The notes under the pieces are model-generated. The model was not told the origin of the DNA and searched no databases. It worked only from the letters and a program-made list of their open reading frames with translations. Position numbers and translations under genes: made by a program. A stretch of 8,770 nt of DNA from Treponema sp. (GTDB taxonomy: Bacteria > Spirochaetota > Spirochaetia > Treponematales > Treponemataceae), in NCBI GenBank assembly GCA_018385415.1, contig JAHAZA010000013.1:1-8770 (forward strand), written 5' to 3'. Below are positions 1-6,568 of the stretch, piece after piece (within the stretch, counting starts at the first letter, position 1; each line of letters starts with the position of its first letter).

Positions 1-1991
1 TTTCCTCTCGGTAAAACCAGTTCAGATTCAGTTTCTTTTGAGCAATCTATGTATCTTGGAATATTATACAGAGGAAGATGCATTCTAAGCTTTTTGAAAT
101 ATTCGGGATTCAAAAATACAGCAGTTCTACGCATAATACCTAATGCATGTTCAGAAATTCCCTTTTTCTTAATATAAATCTGATTGCTAAGTGTAATTTG
201 AACAGGTTCAGTAAAATCATCTTTTATAACTTCTTTCTTTGATTCCACCTTAAATGCGACTTTATTAATAGAAGAAACCTGTTTAATTTCATCATCTTCA
301 TTTCGTCTGACATGAAAATCACCAGTTACTGCAATCAATTCTTTTACTGCACGGTTCAAATCTTTTTCTTTTATTTTTTGAACTGAACTCAAATATGCCC
401 ATTGATCATCAAAAGGCATAAAATCATCATTTACAAAAACTGAATGCCCCTGCTTAACACTATGGCCCTGAAGTGGGAGAGCAATCAAATTCCCATAACC
501 ACCTTTAGGCATTTCATCCTGATTAGGAAACATTCTGTCAAAACTTTCGAAGGATATTGAATGATTTTGCTTCATTGCAGCCTTCAGAAGATTTGTTCCA
601 AGATTTCGAGCCTGTTTTGCAGGAACTTTTTCAGAAAAGAAAATCCAAAGATGTGCACCGTTTCCTGAACGTGATATTTCCATATAAGTGGGAATTGAAT
701 ACTCATTGCAAACTTTTTTTACTGCTAGAATATCGGATTTCCATTGAAAAGGGACTTTTTTATCATGCGAGTACGTCGCTATCGCACCGTTTGCATGAGT
801 ATAAGTTATTGACGTTTGCGCCTTTGGTGCATGCGCATCAAAATCTAATGCAAGAAACTGGCATAAGTCACCTTCCACCAGTGGATAAAGTCCAATAACA
901 TCCCGACAAGCAGAATCTCTTCCCGCAAGATGATTAAAAATATACTGCTCAGATAATCGGACAGGCAACTTAAACGGACAATCAGCACATGAATATTTTT
1001 TCATATCACATTTACCGGACTGCCACTTATTTTCACAGACAGGAGAATATCCGCTTTTCCCAGATTTCGCATTGGACCATCGCAAGGCAAAAATGTCTTC
1101 GCGACCAATGAACAAAGACTTAAAGAGATTAATTTTCTCTTGTGGAGTAGAAGTTTTAGTAACAGAATTTGTTTTCTGAACCTCATTTGAAAGATAAAAA
1201 ACTTCCCCACTGGTATATGACGTAATTTGCTCTGATTCAATTTTTTCCGCAATTTTCAGAGCCAACTCAAAACAATTTATCTGATTTGATTTTTCCGTAT
1301 TAGTTCCAAGTGTACCACGAGACCAATTTATATCTCCAAGTAGATCACCGCCGAAAAAAAACTGATATAACTCAAGCCCTCTAAAATTGCATATTGCTTG
1401 AAGTCCTGCACACTCCATTTCAACACAAATACAACCTTCTGACTTACGAATATTTTTATTATTTACAGTTTCTCGATATATAGCATCAGTTGTCCATGTT
1501 CTTCCAGAAATGTTTTCTATGTGCAAATCATTTAGAATTTTTATCAGCACAGGGGATTTTGAAATTTCAATATAATCAGCTGCTTTTTCAAAGTGATATG
1601 AAAAACCTTCATCTCGATAAGCTTCCGTTGGAACAATAATTTTTCCAGAGCACTTATTTTCTTCAAGGATTCCACATGAGCCGAAAACTATAAATTTACA
1701 AGCCTTAGTAAGACATCTCACTTCATCAAGAACTGTCCCGGCTACTGCGGAGCCTATTGGTGAAAGATAAAATAATATATTTTTTTCTTCAATAAAATAA
1801 ATTGGAATTTTTCCATTTGCAGTTCCAGAATTAGCAACTTTTTTGCAACTATAAGTTTTCAAAACTTTATCATGAACAACATGAGAAAAAGTGACGATAC
1901 AAATATCCGCAATTCTTTCGTGATTTCCGTAAAATTTCTCTGGCGTAATCAAGGCTTCAGATTTATCATCAAATGAATTTTCTATACTCAT
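1..1991 (-). CDS. Nucleoside phosphorylase-like domain fused to TOTE conflict-system primase (C-terminal part, probably helicase, outside window)
   Basis: Partial gene: 663 codons are open from ATG at 1991 to the left edge with no stop. An AGGGA ribosome site lies 6 nt upstream (1998-2002). Residues ~22-260 look like a PNP/UDP phosphorylase or MTA/SAH nucleosidase: GSCG (104-107), PTEAYRDEGFSYH (121-133), WTTDAIYRET (166-175), the ribose-binding type VEMEC (190-194) and a candidate general-acid Asp216 in GGDLLGD. From ~282 the protein matches the archaeo-eukaryotic primase domain of TOTE systems: KINLFKSLF, four Cys likely binding zinc (319, 328, 335, 338), the metal-binding DFD (383-385), SRSGNGAHLW (440-449), FPNQD and GNLIALPLQG (500-509). 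The visible end, LVLPRG, is the usual primase-helicase junction, so a superfamily 2 helicase probably follows. The start overlaps the upstream toxin gene by 23 nt, implying coupled translation. The domain assignments rest on motif recall. The presence of the helicase is inferred. Confidence 0.88.
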   Translation of the reverse strand, partial: MSIENSFDDKSEALITPEKFYGNHERIADICIVTFSHVVHDKVLKTYSCKKVANSGTANGKIPIYFIEEKNILFYLSPIGSAVAGTVLDEVRCLTKACKFIVFGSCGILEENKCSGKIIVPTEAYRDEGFSYHFEKAADYIEISKSPVLIKILNDLHIENISGRTWTTDAIYRETVNNKNIRKSEGCICVEMECAGLQAICNFRGLELYQFFFGGDLLGDINWSRGTLGTNTEKSNQINCFELALKIAEKIESEQITSYTSGEVFYLSNEVQKTNSVTKTSTPQEKINLFKSLFIGREDIFALRWSNAKSGKSGYSPVCENKWQSGKCDMKKYSCADCPFKLPVRLSEQYIFNHLAGRDSACRDVIGLYPLVEGDLCQFLALDFDAHAPKAQTSITYTHANGAIATYSHDKKVPFQWKSDILAVKKVCNEYSIPTYMEISRSGNGAHLWIFFSEKVPAKQARNLGTNLLKAAMKQNHSISFESFDRMFPNQDEMPKGGYGNLIALPLQGHSVKQGHSVFVNDDFMPFDDQWAYLSSVQKIKEKDLNRAVKELIAVTGDFHVRRNEDDEIKQVSSINKVAFKVESKKEVIKDDFTEPVQITLSNQIYIKKKGISEHALGIMRRTAVFLNPEYFKKLRMHLPLYNIPRYIDCSKETESELVLPRG

Positions 1992-2990
1992 ATTTTTTCC
2001 CTAAGTCATTTATTTCTTCTTCAAGCTTTTTAATTACTGAAAGGACTTCTTCAAAAGACGGCGAGTCTCCAAAAATCATCTGCTTCATATTTTCATAATC
2101 TTTCTTCAAATTAGGAATACTGTTTTCATTTGGATAGAGCTTAAATGTGCCAGGAACTGCTTCTTCAAATCTAGACCAGCTTCTATTATAAAATGTTATT
2201 GTAAAAATTCTGACCTCATTTAACAGTTCAATGTTATTCAAAGCTTCTTTTTTTACAAAAGAATTATTCATACAATACAAATCATAGTAATGACGAAAAT
2301 ATCGCATAGGTACTTTTCCATCTACACGATTAGCTTCTTGATGCATAATTACAACTTTTTCCCAGAATGTACGTACAGGCTTCGTTATTAAAACTGGAAA
2401 ACTAACAGTTTCAAATAATTTAGGATATTCTTGAGCGATAAAACTTGAAATCTCTTTTGTTTCACAAGGAGTCCAAGCTGCTAACGGACCTATTTCTAGT
2501 TTTACAGAATCTTTAACATATTCATTTCGGAATGAAGAAGGATATTGAATATAAATAGCTAAATCCTTCTCATCCAGTACAACATTAAAATCTGATTCCA
2601 ATTCGGATTCTAAATCACGCTTTAATATGGGAATTAATTTTTCCTGATAAAAAGCTATTGCCTTTCTATTTAACTCATCTGCATGTTTTGATTTTTTATT
2701 TTTACTTTCAAGATTTATAATATCTCCAAGATTTACATTCAGAACATCTGCTTTAAGAACGACATCAATATCCTCAGAAAAACGATTTATCAAATCATAT
2801 CCTTTTGAAAGACTTGTTCCTCCCTTAAATTCAAGAAAGTTTTTATATTCAAATCTATTAAAAGATAGTCCAATATATAACAGACATATAAATCCTTTTC
2901 TACTAGAGCAGGTGGCAAATTTTTCTTTCTGGCAGTATTTAAGATAGCTGCATCTATATTTTTTCTTTCGTTATGTAAAAATCTACGCAT
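1969..2990 (-). pseudogene. AbiEii-like nucleotidyltransferase toxin, split by a -1 frameshift
   Basis: Toxin of a type IV (AbiE) toxin-antitoxin pair. The family are nucleotidyltransferases that block growth, in known members by modifying tRNA. The 5' part (2990-2862) reads up to VEKDLYVCYILDYL and then runs out of frame to a stop at 2790. The rest (2862-1969) continues in the next frame. Restoring one T in the TTTT at 2860-2863 gives an uninterrupted protein of about 340 residues, normal for the family. That protein has GGTS (57-60), EDID with the two catalytic Asp (74, 76), VKLEIG, RTFWEKVVIMH and the RHYYDLY motif. I chose ATG 2990 because GGAG lies 6 nt upstream. It overlaps the antitoxin stop by 8 nt; ATGs at 2993, 2996 and 3014 are alternatives. 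The TTG at 2793 lies inside the active-site motif and is not a plausible natural start. As written the gene would not make an active toxin, unless the indel is a sequence error. Confidence 0.85.
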
Positions 2991-3603
2991 CATCATCTCC
3001 CTCGTAATTTGCAATATCTTTTATGCACTCATAAATCCATGATGTAACGTACTGTGTTTCTTTCAGAATTAACAATATGTCTTGTTTTGAAAACTGCTGC
3101 CTGATTGTTTCTTTTATCTGTTCGTTAAAATTTTCCTGGCCCAAGGATTTTAAAGCCTGTACAAGTGTATTAGACTTATCTGACAAAGTAGAAATCATTT
3201 TATTGTTTGTATGTTTAAATTCTAATTTCATTCCATTTATATCGTATTTTCTATATGGTCCATCGCTAAGATATACATAATGTGCTGGAACTTGTGTTGA
3301 TAGTTTTAATTTATTCAGTGCAGTATTTCCAGTTGGGGCAATATGCCAGGAAAATTTTTTTGCCAATTGAATGGCAATGTCTTCAATTGGAATAGCAACA
3401 AACTCTTGCAAAAACTCAGAATATTCAGGCTTGGAATAAAGTCCATCAATTTCTCGCTTAATGAGATGCTCTTTTTCAAAACGGGTTAATATAACTTTTA
3501 CACTTTTATAAGCACCAAGATCGGTAAAATCTTTAATGCTGAACAACGAATTCTGAGGAAGATTTATAATTCGATTTTTAATGGCTGATGAAATATTGTT
3601 CAT
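2983..3603 (-). CDS. AbiEi-like antitoxin / DUF6088 family transcriptional regulator
   Basis: A 206-residue protein whose position and sequence fit the DUF6088/AbiEi antitoxins paired with AbiEii toxins. The N-terminal ~70 residues (ISSAIKNRIINLP, then SIKDFTDLGAYKSVKVILTRF and HLIKREIDGLYSKP) form the winged-helix DNA-binding part. The middle contains WHIAPTGNTALNKLKL and VYLSDGPYRKYDI, typical of the family's C-terminal domain. I start it at the ATG at 3603 (MNNISSA) because family members begin shortly before this helix. An upstream in-frame start at 3663 would place the coding region across the promoter. In AbiE systems this protein neutralizes the toxin and represses its own operon by binding inverted repeats. 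Here a perfect inverted repeat covers the promoter and the start codon. The gene is intact, and its end overlaps the toxin start. Confidence 0.82.
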   Translation of the reverse strand: MNNISSAIKNRIINLPQNSLFSIKDFTDLGAYKSVKVILTRFEKEHLIKREIDGLYSKPEYSEFLQEFVAIPIEDIAIQLAKKFSWHIAPTGNTALNKLKLSTQVPAHYVYLSDGPYRKYDINGMKLEFKHTNNKMISTLSDKSNTLVQALKSLGQENFNEQIKETIRQQFSKQDILLILKETQYVTSWIYECIKDIANYEGDDDA

Positions 3604-3640
3604 ATTGTTACCAAAATTATATACTTTTGGTAACAATATG
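3601..3640. repeat. Perfect 16-bp inverted repeat, likely antitoxin operator
   Basis: CATATTGTTACCAAAA (3601-3616) is repeated in perfect inverted form at 3625-3640 with an 8-bp spacer. It spans the space between the -35 and -10 boxes, most of the -10 box, the presumed transcription start and the ATG of the antitoxin. A dimeric antitoxin bound here would block RNA polymerase, as AbiEi does at its own promoter. The repeat is seen directly; its role as operator is inferred. Confidence 0.8.
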
Positions 3641-3644
3641 TAAA
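3616..3644 (-). promoter_or_regulatory. Promoter of the AbiE-TOTE operon
   Basis: On the minus strand, TTTACA (3644-3639) and TATAAT (3621-3616) are separated by exactly 17 nt, close to the sigma-70 consensus. The start codon ATG (3603) lies only 12 nt after the -10 box. The transcript would therefore have a leader of roughly 4-6 nt, and no Shine-Dalgarno sequence is visible. The antitoxin mRNA would be essentially leaderless. The promoter lies in the 53-nt gap after the relaxase gene, so the cargo operon can be expressed separately from the mobilization genes. Confidence 0.75.
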
Positions 3645-3656
3645 GAAAGTATTTTT

Positions 3657-5381
3657 TTACCATTCACATCCATCATAACGACTTCGGGACTTTTTCCGAA
3701 CCTGAGTAATTTCTTCTTTGATTTCTCTTGTTTCCTTAATCTGGTTAATGGTCTTAGCTTTCATTCCTTTTTCGATGTACTCACCTAAGTTCTTGCAGCA
3801 ATTTTTCTTCATGTCTTCACCGACATTGATTATTTCATCAGGTGTCTTTTTCCAGAACGTTTTGACAAAATATTCTGCCTTGTGAAGCCAGGAACCAAAC
3901 TTGTGGCCTAAACAATTAAACCAATAACAAAGGCCTTGCCCATCACCTTTAGCTGCCATAAGTCTTGCATCCTCAAACTTAATGTCATCTGCAAAGTTAT
4001 AATAGGGTGAAGTCAAAGAATTCTGTAAATTTTCTGCTCTTTGTGCAATTTTCAAAGCATCATCAAGTTTCTGATTTGCCTGTTCATCTTTGGCTTCAAA
4101 TATCTTCTTCATTTTTCTGAGGAAATCAAAACCTTTGTGTATGTGTGCAGAAGCCCTGGCCCTCGCATATTCTTGGTTCTGTTTTTCTTCTTCCAGCTGT
4201 TCAAGACCTTCTCTTGCTTCCCGTTCTTTTATTCTTGAAACTTTGTCCCTAAGTTCCTGAGCTTCCTTATCTTTCTGGACATTTTCAGCGTGTTCCTGCT
4301 TATCTGTCTCAAGTTGCTTTTGGTTTTGTGCAAGCGTTTCTTCTCGTCCTTCAAGATCATCTTCCCATTCAATCAGCCCAGTTTTTTCTGTCTTTATTTC
4401 TTCAAGACCAACAACAAGTTTTTCAGCCATGGAATAAACATCACTTTTTAAATTATCACTCTTTGAAAGGATATAATCCTCAGTAGACTGATGTTCTCTT
4501 TTCTCATTCGGGGTTTCGATTATAAGACCATATTCGGTTGCAATCTTAATTAAAAGCTTTCTTTGCTTGTGAGTCCATTGAATAAGATTTGTGACTAAAC
4601 GGTTTTCTTTAGGTTCCTCTTCTTGCTTCTCTTCTTTTTTTTCAATTTTTGGAAAACATTTGATTTTTCTGGTCATGTTCTGAGGACTATTCTGCAGGGG
4701 AGATTCCTTCTTCTCTCTTTTAGACTTGTCCCTTTTTCCGAATACCTTTAGTGCTGTTTCCGGCTCAATTTCAATATTCAAAATTCCCTGTTCAATCAAT
4801 GCTCCGTTCATTGAGTTTTGAACTCTCTGTCCCCGTTTGCATTTATAAGCTACGGGGATGTAATCCAGATGAAGATGAGGAGCACCTTTTATAAGAGCCC
4901 CGTTTCCGTCATCCCGCATTTCATCTGCATGATAGTAAGCTCCAATTACTTTCATGTTTGGATTCTGTTTTATGAATTCATCAACATAGGCTTTATAAAT
5001 GGCTTTCTGAACTTCCTCGTCTGGCATTACTTCGCAATTCCCGATTGTTATCAAAGCTTCACGGACAGGAACCAGTGTCTTTGATTTTTTTACCTTTTGG
5101 TAATAGGAATCAAACTTCCTTGATTTCTTTTTCTGCTTACTGTTGTATTGCTGGAAAGATTTTCCAAAAATCTGCTCGTAAGCTTTCTCTGGCGGAATAT
5201 CAATCCATATTTCATGAACCCCGCCTTTAATGATGTGGTCTTGCTTGTCACAATATGCCGGGTCACGAATATTATGTTCCCGGCAAGCCTGAAGGAGCCG
5301 TTTCCTTTTTCGCCCTTTGGAATCGACTCCGTTTTCTTCCATTCCACCATTATGGAAAGATGCTGTATATGTCACACTCAA
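3657..5381 (-). CDS. MobV/Pre-type relaxase (plasmid recombination/mobilization protein)
   Basis: A 574-residue mobilization protein that would nick an origin of transfer and pilot the strand into a recipient using another element's conjugation machinery. The N-terminal ~200 residues are relaxase-like: FHNGG, HNIRD, GVHEIWIDIPPEKAYEQIF, and the metal-binding region YHADE (150-154) followed by APHLHLDYIP (167-176) and GQRVQNSMNGAL. A 13-residue insertion rich in Gly/Asp separates HADE from PHLH. The next part is Lys/Glu-rich, then ~315-460 is a long charged coiled coil, with a basic C-terminus. Translation starts at TTG 5381: AAGGAG lies 6 nt upstream, and the GTG two codons later is placed less well. 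It follows the ParB-like gene by 54 nt. The gene is intact, so the element may still be mobilizable. Confidence 0.85.
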   Translation of the reverse strand: MSVTYTASFHNGGMEENGVDSKGRKRKRLLQACREHNIRDPAYCDKQDHIIKGGVHEIWIDIPPEKAYEQIFGKSFQQYNSKQKKKSRKFDSYYQKVKKSKTLVPVREALITIGNCEVMPDEEVQKAIYKAYVDEFIKQNPNMKVIGAYYHADEMRDDGNGALIKGAPHLHLDYIPVAYKCKRGQRVQNSMNGALIEQGILNIEIEPETALKVFGKRDKSKREKKESPLQNSPQNMTRKIKCFPKIEKKEEKQEEEPKENRLVTNLIQWTHKQRKLLIKIATEYGLIIETPNEKREHQSTEDYILSKSDNLKSDVYSMAEKLVVGLEEIKTEKTGLIEWEDDLEGREETLAQNQKQLETDKQEHAENVQKDKEAQELRDKVSRIKEREAREGLEQLEEEKQNQEYARARASAHIHKGFDFLRKMKKIFEAKDEQANQKLDDALKIAQRAENLQNSLTSPYYNFADDIKFEDARLMAAKGDGQGLCYWFNCLGHKFGSWLHKAEYFVKTFWKKTPDEIINVGEDMKKNCCKNLGEYIEKGMKAKTINQIKETREIKEEITQVRKKSRSRYDGCEW

Positions 5382-5387
5382 TAAGTA

Positions 5388-5393
5388 CTCCTT
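5388..5393 (-). promoter_or_regulatory. Strong Shine-Dalgarno setting the TTG start of the relaxase
   Basis: AAGGAG lies 6 nt before the TTG codon at 5381-5379. This perfect ribosome site at ideal spacing is the main reason to accept a TTG start. Confidence 0.75.
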
Positions 5394-5394
5394 A

Positions 5395-5404
5395 GGCAGG
5401 CAGA
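5395..5404 (-). repeat. Leader motif TCTGCCTGCC, copy upstream of the relaxase
   Basis: The 10-mer TCTGCCTGCC (minus strand) lies just upstream of the relaxase ribosome site. An identical copy sits at 7984-7993, just upstream of the integrase ribosome site. Both precede a TTG start at similar distances (14 and 17 nt). A 10-base match is expected by chance in a window this long, so only the shared placement makes it notable. Confidence 0.4.
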
Positions 5405-5435
5405 TTTCCTTTTGGTGTTTTAGGACTGAATAACT

Positions 5436-6243
5436 TTATGCACTCAGTGATTTTTCCAGGTCATCTAATGTGACTCCGTTTTTTATTTGGCTGATTGCAA
5501 ACCTTACTCCATCCTCAAAGGTTTTCTCTGTTTTCTGCTTGGTTGGAGTAGCAGCAGCTTTTTTTACTGATTTTGAAGTGGCTTTTTCATCTTTTTTCTC
5601 TTTCTTTGTTCCCTTTCTTTTTTCCACAATCTGATTGAAAACCTGATTCATACTCAGTTCGTCCTTTTTGATGGCTTCAAGCTGTTCAGGTGTTCCTTTC
5701 TTCAAGACTAGTCTTGTTTTTTCAACAGTCTTTGCTGAAACTCCAATCTGCTTTGCAATGATTTCAGAAGCCTTTCCTTTTTCTCCTGAACTGTTACCTT
5801 TACCTTTTTCAAAATTGAAGTTTGCTACGGCATCCAGAAGAGCCTGACCGCTCAGGTTTCGTCTGTTAACCTGTTCTTTTATGGCAAACATCTTTGCTTC
5901 TTCCAATGTTGCAAAGTGATGAATAATACATGGAATCTTCTTGTTTCCAAGACTTTCCCATGCGCATTTTCTTGTATGGCCGTCAATCAGAATATACTGT
6001 CCATCATGTTTCCATACATGGATTTCATGTCCTGATTTAAAGCCTTCTTCTCTCATGTACTCCGTCATTTTTGTAAGAACGGATTCTTCCATAAGCAAGA
6101 AGTTTTTCAAACTTTGGTTTCAAAACGATGTCTTTAATTTTGAGCATCTTCTTTTCACTAAGTTTCTGTGTTGTTTCAGTTACTGTATCTTTTGCTTTCG
6201 ACAAAACTGTTTCAAATTTTCCTTTAATAATATTAAGTTCCAT
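5436..6243 (-). pseudogene. ParB-like nuclease/partition-domain protein, split by a frameshift
   Basis: The protein resembles ParB/Spo0J-type DNA-binding proteins of plasmids and integrative elements, which act in partition or regulation. The reading frame opens at ATG 6243 (ribosome site GAGGA just upstream) and encodes ~50 residues ending in LKIKDIVLKPKFEKLLA, the first ParB strand. It then shifts. The remainder continues in another frame from MEESVLTKMTEYMREEGF through HVWKHDGQYILIDGHTRK, where DGHTR is the conserved ParB box. A helix-turn-helix follows (IAKQIGVSAKTVEKTR), then a Lys/Thr/Ala-rich linker and a short C-terminal helix. Removing one T near 6093-6095 joins the frames into about 268 residues. 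The only starts for the second part alone are TTG 6110 or ATG 6092, neither preceded by a ribosome site. It lies between the excisionase-like gene and the relaxase. Confidence 0.78.
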
Positions 6244-6280
6244 AGGTCTTCCTCATTTAATATTTGTGATGGTGGAATCT

Positions 6281-6323
6281 GGAACTGAAGTTTTTCGTTC
6301 AACTTTCAGTTCCGATTTTTTTT
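6281..6323 (+). terminator. Hairpin plus T8, terminator-like on the plus strand
   Basis: GGAACTGAA (6281-6289) pairs perfectly with TTCAGTTCC (6305-6313), with a 15-nt loop that can pair a little further around a bulge. Eight T residues follow at 6316-6323. This has the form of an intrinsic terminator, but for plus-strand transcripts, while all genes here are on the minus strand. It lies between the excisionase-like and ParB-like genes and overlaps the stop codon of the former. It may block antisense transcription. On the minus strand the same hairpin has no U tract. Confidence 0.45.
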
Positions 6324-6519
6324 AAGCTGATTTCTGCAAGTGTTCTACAAATGCAAGAACATCAGATTTCTTGTACTTTCTTCTTCTGCCGTCTTTGATT
6401 ACTCTTGATTTGAGCCAGTCATAACGTTCGCAGGAATGAAAGGATGAAGGTGCACATCGTAAAAATTCGATGACTTCCTTCTGGAGCCAGAGTTCTTCTG
6501 GTGCTGCTGTCTTTTTCAT
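6322..6519 (-). CDS. Excisionase-like small helix-turn-helix DNA-binding protein
   Basis: A 65-residue basic protein. The stretch WLQKEVIEFLRCAPSSF, followed by a basic turn RVIKDGRRRKYKKSDVLAFVEHL, matches the winged helix-turn-helix layout of excisionases and AlpA/MerR-like regulators. Its normal partners read EAAEFLRCSPSTLY and GRRRLFRREDLEAF. It starts at ATG 6519 with a very strong ribosome site, GGAGGAG (6534-6528), 8 nt upstream. It lies 49 nt downstream of the integrase gene, the usual place for an excisionase that bends the attachment site and favours excision. The role as excisionase is inferred from size, fold and neighbour. Confidence 0.72.
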   Translation of the reverse strand: MKKTAAPEELWLQKEVIEFLRCAPSSFHSCERYDWLKSRVIKDGRRRKYKKSDVLAFVEHLQKSA

Positions 6520-6568
6520 TAGTGTTACTCCTCCAGTAGATTAAGATTTTTCTCTCTCCGATTTTTAT

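Noticed and set aside
557..898. Plus-strand open frame of 113 codons
   Set aside because: It is antisense to the clearly recognisable TOTE primase domain and resembles no protein. No ribosome site precedes it.
1001..1252. Minus-strand open frame of 83 codons
   Set aside because: It is an out-of-frame shadow within the phosphorylase-TOTE gene, whose own frame is strongly supported by domain motifs.
2855..2870. Programmed -1 frameshifting in the toxin gene
   Set aside because: The sequence TAT CTT TTA ATA has no X XXY YYZ slippery heptamer, and I see no clear downstream stem. A simple indel is more likely.
5365..5379. GAGTGTGACATATAC at the start of the relaxase gene, reminiscent of MobV nick sites (TAGTGTG/TTATAC)
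   Set aside because: The match is partial, it lies within codons, and there is no adjacent inverted repeat as in known MobV origins.
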